This document shows positions 37,017 to 48,389 of a stretch of 64,000 nucleotides of DNA, one piece after another. Under the pieces are notes generated by a model. That model did not search any database and was not told the DNA's origin. It saw nothing but the letters and a program-made list of their open reading frames with translations. The position numbers and the translations under genes are program-made. This DNA comes from Homalodisca vitripennis (Eukaryota > Arthropoda > Insecta > Hemiptera > Cicadellidae), in the NCBI RefSeq assembly GCF_021130785.1, contig NC_060208.1:51375501-51439500 (forward strand), in the 5' to 3' direction. Positions within the stretch are counted from its first letter, which is position 1; each line of letters starts with the position of its first letter.

Positions 37017-37793
37017 GTAAAGAGGATTTACCTATTCGACTACTCAACGTCTCTTATAGCGGAGCTAACTAGACTTCTATTTAACCTCGTACAAAGGTGT
37101 GATAACTGGTCTGTTATTTAACAGTCATGTAAAGAGGAGATACCTAGTCGACTGTTCAATGTCTCTTATAGCGGAGCTAGCTAGACTTCTATTTAACCTC
37201 GTACAAAGGTGTGATAACTGGTCTGTTATTTAACAGTCATGTAAAGAGGAGGTACCTAGTCGACTGTTCAACGTCTCTTATAGCGGAGCTAGCTAGACTT
37301 TTATTTAACTTCGTACAAAGATGAGACAACTGGACTGTTATTTAACATCATGTAAAGAGGAGATAACTAGTCGACTATTCAACGTCTCTTATAGCGAAGC
37401 TAGCAAGACTTTTATTTGACCTCGTACAAAGATGAGACAACTGGACTGTTATTTAACATATTGTAAAGAGGAGGTAACTAGTCGACTATTCAACGTCTCT
37501 TATAGCGGAGCTAGCTAGACTTTTATTTAACTTCGTACAAAGATGAGACAACTGGACTGTTATTTAACATCATGTAAAGAGGAGGTAACTAGTCGACTAT
37601 TCAACGTCTCTTATAGTGGAGCTAGCTAGACTTTTATTTAACTTCGTACAAAGATGAGACAACTGGACTGTTATTTAACATCATGTAAAGAGGAGGTATC
37701 TAGTCGACTATTCAACGTCTCTTATAGCGGAGCTAGCTAGACTTTTATTTCACTTCGTACAAAGATTACATAACTTGGCTGTTATTTAACATC
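37017..37793. repeat. Satellite: 7 tandem copies of a 111-112-bp unit
   Basis: GTAAAGAGG recurs at 37017, 37129, 37241, 37352, 37463, 37574 and 37685, giving periods of 112, 112, 111, 111, 111 and 111. Each unit carries TCGACTATTCAACGTCTCTT-like sequence, AGCTAGCTAGACTT and CTGTTATTTAACA. The first copies share variants (GTGTGATAACTGG) distinct from the later ones (ATGAGACAACTGG), so the array grew in steps. No ORF spans the units. Confidence 0.95.
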
Positions 37794-40700
37794 AGAGCAT
37801 AGACTAGTATAATATGGAAGGTAAAACACTGTTTTGGCTCAGGTCAATCTTTTTATGAAATTTAAAATTTACACATTTTCCCTCGACTACGAATTTTAGG
37901 CATTTTAAGTAGTATACTGGTCATTTTGACACTAACCCACACAAAATGCTGAAAATGTGGATATGATTATTTACAATACTAGTACGTATGGAAAAGTGGC
38001 AATAAACATAAATTAACTTCCAATCCATGTTGTAACATCCTCCGCAATATACTATATTTACTGTGGAATGTATCTCTTGCAACAAATGCTCTTGCACTTT
38101 CACGACAAGTTTCCTAACCACAAGTCACAATTATTTAATTAATTAGTGTTAGAAACCTTCTCTAAACTGTTGTTATTATCCATCCTTCAAGAACACCACG
38201 TGTATAGACCACTTGATATTAAAAATTTGATTAATAAGGTTAAGTAAAGTCATTAAAAATATTTAATTTTTGTGCTCTATTCAGTTCCAAAACCACTCAG
38301 AATTCAAGGTATCGCTGATCTCATGCAGCCAAGATTTCAGTACATCGCCTATGTAGAATGTGCCAGGTTTACTATATATTTCCACTTGGACTGTGTGGCT
38401 GTTTCCATCACCTTGGACATTGTAATTGGTCTGTGCCAAACCACCCTTAATCTTTAAGTGAGGTTGTAAACTCTGCTTGAAAAGGAATCTAACTTAAGAT
38501 TCTTAGTTTACATTCTCGCCTACTGTGACAAGTGCTGATGAATTGCTCATAGTGCACTACAGCACGATACAGAATTGATTGAGATTTACAGCTTTAAATA
38601 ATTGGCTGTACTATATTCTGAAAAAATACTGTATTTTTTACTAAACATTAATGTTTTCTAGTACATTCATATTACAATCATCCAGAAAAAAGAAACAAAA
38701 GCAATCTAAGAGAATGATCAAAGAGCTGGACCTGATTTCTCCTTATGATCAGTAAATAGCAAATGAATTAAGGAATACAGTGACCAGACCTCGTAGTCAC
38801 AATATTCCAAACGTAACCTCTTAGTAGCTGGATTATAGAATCCCACCACAAAGGCTGTCTACCCGCCAAGGAAGAGCTGAACCAAACATAGGGAGTGCCT
38901 GATCACGGGCCGAGAACAAGAAAACCGATAGCGTAGGTTGGGATTACATCCATGCAGACAACCAGACGGCTAACGGATAAGAGCAGACTGAGTATCATTA
39001 TTCAGCGTAGGGCCAAGGACAGGCACACCCACCGGTGACCGGTAACTCTACCAAGGGCGACCGGTCACCTTTTTGCGACCTAAGACGTGGGCAGGTCACT
39101 TATCTCGGCTTATAGGGCGTGAGGGTGGGGGAAAGTTGTCCATTTTAAGGCAATGTCGTCAATCGTCTGGAAACGCAGTTTCAGGACAGATTTGGCGTGC
39201 CACAAGGAATAACTCTCAGATCTACATTCTTCCCACATTCATTTTATTGAAAGATAAAATTACGTAACATCACATTTTTGTGTATACACAGAAATATAAT
39301 ACACAGAAATATATCAATATAATATAAATAGATTCTGGTAACCCGTGGAGTAACGTATAATGTTCCTTTGCCATTGTTACAAAGCACATCATATGTAGTA
39401 GTTATCTAACTGGGTTCAGCAAGACGAAATTCTATAAAAATAGGTTTTTAAAACTCACCCGGGGATATTTTTTAAACTACTCTTTTACCCTTGGAGGAAT
39501 GTTGTATCCTCCAGACCTCCTGAAAACGAGCGGATTCGCTCCCTCTCTTTGACAACGAATGGTTGGATCTGCCCTTAGTTAGTTAAAGATAAAGAGCCGT
39601 AACACATTTTTCCTCGATATTGCAAAAATACTTTTAAATCAGCTCAGTATATCGTGAGAGATAATTGATGATTAATCATGGATTGTTTTGTAGGTATCCA
39701 ACGCATTTAAAAACATTACATTCTATCAGCGTGCGATTAAAATACTATTACAACATATTATTGTGTATTATAATGTTTTTATTTTATATTTTTCAGTTAT
39801 TATTATTTCGTCACGGATCACCATGAACCACAATCCTAAATTTTTTAGTTAAATACTGCGCAGCGTAAGGAAACTAAGGAATGGTCGCCTAAATATATAA
39901 AATTATTCACATCCCGGATCAAGGTACAGCGTCGTTGCCTCACGATATTTGTTGGTAGCATAGTACATTGTTCATTGTTTTAAATATGCATGAGGTTATT
40001 TACTAACAAGATATCTTACATTTATTAATATCCCAATTTCGGCCCCTATGACTAGCTTTGAATATGAAGTGGAGCATTTGGTTGTAAAGATTATAAATAT
40101 CTCTCAAATTTGTTTCTTGAACACCTTCCCGAAACTTGGATGAGTTGTGTAAATGTCGATATATTCCATTTATAAGTGTTTTTATAAGCCATACAGTTTT
40201 CATTTGTTTTTTGTCAGAATCAAATCGATTATTTCTCAAATCGACGACCAGATATTTGTAAATAGCAGCAGTCATTTTTGAAAGTACTATTAGATTTTTA
40301 TTATTGTCATTTCGTGTTCTTATTATGTCACGCTATAAAACGACTTGCAGTTTTTTCTCATTTCTTATAGACAGAATGTGGAAAAATAACTGTGTCTAAC
40401 TAGATAATAAAAATAACTATTTATGTGCCCATTCAGTGTTTTACTGTTGTAACTTATTAAGGGTAGGTTCATTAAACTTGCCGCAAAAGGTTGAACATTT
40501 TATTGTGAGGTATTTTGTTGCGTAATCGTGAGTTCATAAAAACGTCGATTCGTTTCGCGTAAACCTTTAGCAAATGAACTGTGTCCTGTTAGTATTGCAC
40601 ACGCCCTACTACTAGTGGCAGTCTTATTGTATTAGTACAGAAATATATGGATATTGGATGTTGTTTGTGCACTCAATTACGCTATTTAGTATGAATGTTG

Positions 40701-43181
40701 ATTTTACCTCCAGTACACCTTCCTCTTAATACTCTCTGACGCTGTCACAGACTTGACTCCTGGAGTCTAGAATCATGCACATCTGAAAAGATTAAAAAAA
40801 ACTCGGTGACTAAGAACCTCAAAACGAACTCTTTTCATCACTTCGGCATCAGAGACACTTAGACAACGAAATATAGTGTGGTTTAGAGGTTTCCTCATCA
40901 GGTGAACAATTGAGCAACCGAATTTGCTACACGTAACGTAGCTATGGTGGGAAGGGTTTTTTTATTGCGAATTTTTAGTTTAGTTCAAGATCACCTTCGT
41001 CTTGGATCACCTTTGGCTAGGAGTGCCAAAAATGTCACAGTTGAGAGTTATCAGTGGTTTGTTGGTCCTGGCTTGTGCAAGGGTATCTTGAAAGTGGTCG
41101 TGCCCCCTTATGCACTGACTGATTTCGTTGGAACAAGTACCGTTGTAGTTTTAATAAAATCGGTCAAATAGTTTGTATCAAGTACATGTTTTATAATTAT
41201 ACGAGGTTTTTTTTGTTTAACTTTAAATATTTTCAACAGACGCTATTTTGTTAGTATTAAAGAAAATAACACAATTATGTTTTTTTTTTTCTTTTATCTA
41301 TTCAAACTTATGTGTCACGTTTGGCTTCCTTAGCTTAAATAGTTCTAGAGATATTAACTTTTGTATAAAAATACAAAATGGCGGCTAGCGGCTAAACGAC
41401 ACATTTTTCGACATTTTCTGCTTGAAATGATGAATACTATCACCCACAGAAGTTTGTGACACCCTTTTGTGAACACCCTTAATATAATTTCTCTAAAACC
41501 TCCGCCAGGATTGTCTCCTGAGTAGCGAGAGTGATGTAAAATTTTTAAAGTTCGGTCTTCTGTTGGCAAATACATGCGGTTTACATAGTCTGTGAACCGA
41601 AAGTCAAATTTTATGTTGTTTAAGCACACAACTGAGGGCTTCGTGCCGCGCTTGTTTTGGTGGAGACGATATGAAACGGAAAGACACAATGCTAACATTA
41701 AACTATACATTTTTATGTCGTGTATTTTTAGCTTGGCACACTTTAAACGGATATTCAACCTCATAAATAAAAAGTTAAATCAGCATTAGACAACGAGATA
41801 AAGATATAAGTTACCATTTGGCTGTTATGGCGAATTTCTCCAGTTGACATACGATGATATTACTATAATGTAATTGTCTGACGTCATGTTGTAAGATCTA
41901 TCATTTCATAGTGTTAATGTACAATAAAAATGTAACAAAATAATCAATGCTAAGTATTATGCAAAACTAAAATGTATTACCTATAAAAATGTATTATGGT
42001 ATGTGTAACCCTTTTAACAACCTCCGATTCCGAACTCAACCAAAACTAGCGGGGCTGACGATTGATTTCTGCCTTAGGGAAAGTTTATGGATTTCACAAA
42101 AACCAGGTTGTGTGTTTATACAATGCAAATTGGCTCTGGTCCCGGTCTAGTAACCCAGACGACTGAGATATCGTGCAGGCGGGCGGACACGTTTCCATCT
42201 CAATTTGTAGACGTTTTCATTTTTTAAACAATCCTTTCTTCACTCAGTAGGCGCTTCTCTCTCCTGGTATGGCATACAAGGTACCATTTATCATATACGT
42301 GGGAGAAGCAACGTGGGTTTCGTGAATCAGTGAGTCGTTGCTCACGGATCTCTCCGCGTGGGAGGAATCTGTAAAAGGAGCGAAGGGGACAAATAAAAAA
42401 TACAACGGAGCTATCCTTCAGAGGAAATTCCTCCTTAGTCTTGTTCGCGACTCCCCGCAGCAAGATGAGCTGCCGAGGGGTCGTCATCGTAGGTACCCCT
42501 ATGATCGGGAGGTTAAATAAATGTTGAGCGATCTTGCTCCCTAGAACAGATTTTACATACTTTTCAAGAGAATATACTTGTATACTTGTGTGTTTCTCTA
42601 CAGGCCTTTAAAAAAAATCCAGCCACATTCGTTTTTCGAGAAATTCAATTAAGAGATGTTCAATTAAGTATTTATATACAAAAATCCAATTATTGTACAT
42701 TTTTCGTTTGGCTTCGTTATTATATAAATTTGAGGAAAGTTAATTAATTTTGAGTCTAAAGTGTCTGTCTAGCTGAAATAATTTAAAATAAAATTTAAAT
42801 CATAAAATACAATTGGGGATTCTATCCCATGGAACCCAGCAACTTAACTTGAGTCATTGGCCCTACATTAAAACAAATAAAGATAGGGGTGTAATTTAAT
42901 TTCATTCGATTCCGAACAGCTGCTCTTCTTCCATAATCCAAAAAATCCAAGGCATATTCTCTGCATTTAAAAGATTATTAGTATACAAGTCAAGTGATAT
43001 AAAAAACAATTAATTATTGTTCTTGTGGTGTAAAAACTGTTTAAACTTTAGATTCTCTTCTACATTATACATAACTGATTTTAGTATACATAATAGCCTC
43101 TTTTATATTTAGTATTTTCACTCCGAATTAGCTGATAAAATTAGGGGTATAATTTAAGGAGAGTAAATAAAATACTTTTTG
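37794..43181. other. AT-rich DNA, possible intron of the 35.2-kb transcript
   Basis: GC-rich patches at 38860-39210 and 42230-42510 carry overlapping short frames on both strands. A 136-codon minus frame at 41354-41764 overlaps a plus frame and sits in repeat-like sequence (AAAATGGCGGCTAGCGGC). No gene is supported. Confidence 0.5.
39034..39069. repeat. 10-bp GC-rich perfect hairpin
   Basis: GGTGACCGGT at 39034-39043 and ACCGGTCACC at 39060-39069 are exact reverse complements around a 16-base loop, inside a locally GC-rich patch (38860-39210) with no recognised gene. Confidence 0.6.
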
Positions 43182-43952
43182 ACGTGACAACGTCTTAAAT
43201 TAGGTTGCGGCTCGGAGTCACTCATGAAAAAGTGTAACGCCCGGTAACGTTACGATGCCCGTCCAGTGGGTCCGCCGCACGGGATCCGCACGGGATAAAG
43301 CAGATAACTGTGGGTCCGCCGCACGGGATAAAGCAGATAACTATGTTTATTCGTGAAAATGTGGAGTGCTTAGATTCGTCATTTACAACAACTACAACAA
43401 TAAAGGTAAATAATTGTACACTGATATTTCATTATCGTAAACTATGATTGATTGATTAATTGTTAGATTGACACAAAAGTTGAGAAACTGAGTTTATAGG
43501 TTATGTCATACTATTGACAAATGTTGATAGTGTTAAGTAAATTATTAGTTTAAATCACTCTGCAATCAATCGTAATTCAGTCGATTGAGAAGAAACAGCG
43601 CGTATTGCTAGTCAAACATTTAAAATAACAAATTATAACCTCTAACCTGTCATAACAGTGCGACCAAACAAACGAACTAAACCGACCAATCACCACGCGC
43701 GGAGTTAGAATTTAACTGTGTTTAGCAAGAATTTCAAATTCCAATTTTAGTAAATGTTTTATTCAACTTTACCATTTACAATAACAAATTTTAATTAATT
43801 TCAAATTATGTACAATGTTTTAGTAAACAAAATATATTTCTATAGTTAAAATTTGTGCAATTCTTATTTTCATTCAATTCCTTGTTCCTATTGTGCAATT
43901 TAATAATATTCATATCAATAAATATTCTACCGAGAAAAAGACGTTGTCACGT
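43182..43952. mobile_element. 771-bp TIR-bounded non-autonomous transposon
   Basis: ACGTGACAACGTCTT at 43182-43196 and its exact reverse complement AAGACGTTGTCACGT at 43938-43952 form perfect 15-bp inverted ends. Near the left end is a CpG-rich block with a short tandem duplication (GTGGGTCCGCCGCACGGGAT at 43266, in part, and at 43310). No transposase frame is present. I could not define a target duplication, so the superfamily is unassigned and the true ends may differ by some bases. Confidence 0.55.
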
Positions 43953-46900
43953 AAAATCTTCGCCCGTAAAACCGACTTTACAGGCAACCATAATTTTTTT
44001 ACTTCTTGAAATTGGTGTAAACGTTATGGTTGATACTTGGGCCTGTTCATATAAACTATGTTGTGAGAAATGTTTAAAATGTATAGTATATGACTTCGTT
44101 TGGCTATTCTGTCGTGATGAGCTCTGTTTTTAAATTTAAAACACAACATTTTATATCAACACCGAGGATCGAAGTTGTAATTTCTCAGTTACACAGTCTC
44201 AGCATTACGCCCAGGATAAGGAAAGGTCAAAGGAGCGAGAACTCTGAAATTATGCCTTATATGGTATGCCTGCGAGTTACTAATTGAGGGGTCATGCGTT
44301 CGTTTCCCGGGAAGGTCAATACATTTTGCAATTGGGCTTGGACCTTCTCTCAAAAATGTTTAGTAATCAATTACAATGCCAATGGCGTGGAAAGAAATTC
44401 CCATTAAAAAGCACAGAGAAATGTGGAAATACTTTGAACATTATATGGAATATTTCCCCATGGACTAAAGTCTTCTTGGTTTGACACTCAAAACTGGATA
44501 ATTATGTCAAAACTCGATTTCGTCCGTTCAATTTTGGGGTTTTAAAGAAAATAATTAAATATGTACAAATCTGTAAAAATGTAATCCTCTATGTTTAGTT
44601 TTGATTCTTTCTCTACATATTCCTTTACAAATCTCAAAATAATGGTTTAGTATAGTATTGTCGTTAGATATAAAATGGTGTATCAAACGATGAGTTCTTT
44701 ATAGAAGTATTTAGCTTCCTTTTTATGTTCAGAAGGAAATTCATACAACAAAAAGTTCGTTTGAAAAATACTATTCGTGACACGTTGCAGCTTATATCGT
44801 TTATACCTCTCTATCCAAAACTTTATTTTTCTAGTTAGTTCTATGATAAAACACGTGCATGAAGTTATGCAGTATATTCTGTCAATTATACCCAAACATT
44901 TCATATGTTCACCATATCTTACAATGTTTTTCAAGTTTTATTTTTTAAAGCGTAATTTTTCTTGTTTTGATACGACGATGTAACTTAAGGATTGTTGCTA
45001 TGAGTATTTAAGATTTCCATTGTCCTTCACGGACTTTTTTCCTGAAAAGATTAAATACCATCACTCGCATAAAAGGTTAAATTTCCAGCCTTTATTTGAT
45101 GTGTAAAACTTCATTTTTCTCTGTATAGGTCTAATTAAGTTCAATTTATACCTCTATGGCTGCATGAGGTCACTCTGACAGCGCTTACCTAACACCTACG
45201 TGTTACGTCACAGCCGTAGGAGAAAGGTACCGCTCTGCACTTAACTTTCATATCTCCTTCATGTCCACAGCCTCTCGAGTTGATGCCATGGAACAGCCAA
45301 GACATGTCGTTCAGTGATCTCAGTCGTACCGTAATACAGTGGAAACTTAAAGGATCAGTAAACAGTGCAATAATTAAATTTATGCAAGTTTTATTATTAC
45401 TGTCCTCCCAGGAATGCCAAGGAAACAAGGGAAAAGTTCGAAATATCAATAAAATGAACGAACTATCTCACTCTTACTTCGTTATAGATGTTCGATCCAT
45501 CATCATCCGAGAACGCTGGAAGTGTGTTGTTCATATATACCATCGAGATGTCATAAACCAGTATTGAAGACTGACGTTCTTCCTTCGTTTGTGTTTAGAA
45601 AAAACCCTTATCAATAACAAAATTCTTTGTCGATTGGCAATTTGGTGGGTATTTTAAAATTTTTAATGCAAACGTGTATTTTCTGCACGAATTCATTATA
45701 TAAATAAAATAGAAAATACTCGAATGTTTCGTTTTCCTTTCTTATTGGATATAAAAGGGTTTGGTATGTAGCGATGGCACAATAATTTGGCACATGTTAA
45801 TGCGACGTTTGGCTTAACACATCATTCAAAGGTATTAACATAAACATTTTTTTTTCATTCAACAAATAAAACAAAAACTTAATTTAACTCGTAACAGACC
45901 ACGACTCTATTAAATACGAATTTGTAGCGAACGCGCAAACCACCCTTTTACAAATTATTAAAATATTTATCGAAATGTTGGATTTAATTTTGCAGTCCGA
46001 AAGACGTGTGCTGGTATACATTGCATGGCAACCTGATACTACCAATATTCGAGTAAGTGTCAGCCTTTACCAAGGGCTTTGATAACCTAAGTGCTTTTCG
46101 CAAAAAAGTGTCAGAGGCATATTCTTCCCACTCGAGCAGAATTCTATCACAAAATCTACAACTCATAATTAATCGCAAATCTATATTTTAAATTAACTTT
46201 CGTTTCCTAAAGGCATTTCAAACTAACTAACTTAATTTTGTTTAAATAGATAATTAGTTTAGCATTTTAAAGTTTAATTTTGCATAGTTCTCTATTGTAC
46301 TTACTTCAGTGGAACTTACTAAATATTTTACTTAAATAATGAAACCTTATTTGCGATAGTTAACTAAAATTCGCGAAGTATACACGTTTTGAACGCAAAT
46401 TGTTTCTTATATTATCAGGTTCAGTCCGACAAAATAAAGAGGTCAGACGATAAAATCATGAAGAAACACTCTGTTAACATTACGACACTACGCCACTACC
46501 CGGGCGCCTCTTATGCTCGCCCCCATTACATCATGTTTTGTTAACTAGTCAAGTTGCTGACGCAGAGTTACGATGTTTTGTCTTCCTCTATGTAATTAAG
46601 TAGACTTTTTTAACTAACAAATGTTATTTATCCGCTTTCAAAAAGTGCTAAATAATTATTATATTCATACACGTACAGATTATGTCTTGTATGCGGACCA
46701 TTAACACATGTGACTAGAGTGTTATGACGTGTGTACATTACATATAGCATAGCATACACATTGTGTTGTTCTTTTATTCATAAGCAACATAAGACTAAGC
46801 AGATCCTTACACATTGACTTAATTTTCACAAGTGATGGTTTTCTGTGTCTCGAATTACAAACTGCTGTGGCTCGATCTCTCTATCTTTTGAAGTGGTTTT

Positions 46901-47722
46901 GAAGAAAGCCTTGCAAAATTTAAAATATGAAGAATGAATGCTTGGATTGTACCGCTGTTTATCTCAATAGTAAATTTGTGCATCATCATCCATTCAAGAA
47001 ACCATAAAAAGTATCCGCTATTCATTCACTTAAGAATGTGAAAATCTCCTTTCTTAAAAATGATAGGTGATTAATAAATAAACATTCCTTTGATTTCTCT
47101 TTTATCGTACAACATTATTTCTTAATAAATTTGCATAAAGATGTTATTTAACAGTAAATGATTAAACTTGAAAATGAGAAAACTAGTTTCATTGAAACGT
47201 AATATACAAAAGTATGCGAAGTTAGGCTACTATGTGAAGTGCGTCTAGCAATACGTAGTTGTATCAATATATACCAAAACCTTCATTTATTGGATTTAAA
47301 ACTTCATTGAAATAGTATCGTGTGCAAATTAACGAAATATTCAACATCTGCGAGATGTGGGGATGTCCCCTCGCGAATCCTGTGAGATAGGTGCTAATCC
47401 ATTAAAAACATTAAACTGATTAGAAGTATATGGCATCCATCATTACAGCTGTGAACAATAATTTGTTTCCAGTTTCGAGTTTTGATTCCTTGGTTTTCCA
47501 ATGACGACAACCCCAATATTGTTAGCTGTAATGCCGCTACTACAGCTTGCGGAAAATATATTTAGAACAGCAAATCCAAACTGATTTAACATATGAGTAT
47601 AGTTACGATATTTTATATTTGTGTGGATCTCTATATCAGTTTATTTACTCACCTCACAATCGGTTTACATGCTATCCCATTTTGGTGTCTTAGGACCATT
47701 TTTGTATGTCTATCTTAGCACA
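43953..47722. other. AT-rich DNA, nothing recognised
   Basis: Several 60-95-codon frames overlap on both strands around 44090-45570. None shows a domain or splice context. Confidence 0.55.
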
Positions 47723-48090
47723 TCTATATATATAAAAATGAAACTGTTCGTGTGTAACAGCATCACTCACAAACGGCTGGACGGATTCGCCTAATTTTTT
47801 TTTTAATTTGTTCGTCTTGATCTGTAGAAGGTTATAGGATACTTTTTATCCCTTTCCCGATTCAGGATTCCGCCCCACTGGTTACAGAAATACCCGTAAG
47901 AAATGCATTGCAGCAAACATATGTTATTAAGTGAAAGAGTCTTTTCAAATTTTTAATCAGCTGTTCTTTGTAAACATATATAATGCGACAAAAAATATAT
48001 TTATATATAAATTTCTTTACACTTATAGTTTTAAAGCATAGAGAGTAAGCTTAAGAGAAACGACAAATTTTGTTTAAACTGTTTCTGCAA
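47723..48090 (+). mobile_element. Helitron-like non-autonomous copy 1 (degraded 3' end)
   Basis: It begins TCTATATATATAAAAATGAA after an A, then CGGCTGGACGGATTCG and CTGTAGAAGGTTATAGG, the layout of many insect non-autonomous Helitrons. Near 48050 it has AAGCTTAAGAGA, which also precedes the 3' end of copy 2, but the terminal hairpin and CTAG are lost. Confidence 0.5.
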
Positions 48091-48389
48091 TCATAATATA
48101 TAAAAATGAATGTTTGTGTGTTTGTCCTTTATAGACTCAGAAACTATTGGACCGATCACTATGAAAATTTGTATTTTTCTATGTAGAAGGTTTATACGCA
48201 ATGCCCATTGATGTAACTAACCACCAGGCTGTACTGCAAGATATAAAAGTTATCAAAGCGCCTGCACATTATAAACTGCAATTACAACACAGTAGTTACG
48301 TATATTAAAATATCCAAACACTATTTGAAGGCAAAGAAATATACGGGCAAAGCTTAAGAGACGCGTGCGAAGCCGCGGGAAACAGCTAG
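48091..48389 (+). mobile_element. Helitron-like non-autonomous copy 2 (299 bp, both ends)
   Basis: The 5' end is TC followed by ATAATATATAAAAATGAATG, then TTGGACCGATC and TATGTAGAAGGTTTATA. The 3' end is GCGTGCGAAGCCGCGGGAAA then CAGCTAG|T, a GC-rich hairpin before a CTAG terminus. The base before the 5' end is A and the base after the 3' end is T, which fits Helitron insertion between A and T. There is no Rep/helicase coding, so it is non-autonomous. It sits in tandem after a related copy. Confidence 0.65.

Noticed and set aside
41354..41764. 136-codon minus-strand frame as a gene
   Set aside because: No domain, overlaps a plus-strand frame, and sits in repeat-like sequence.
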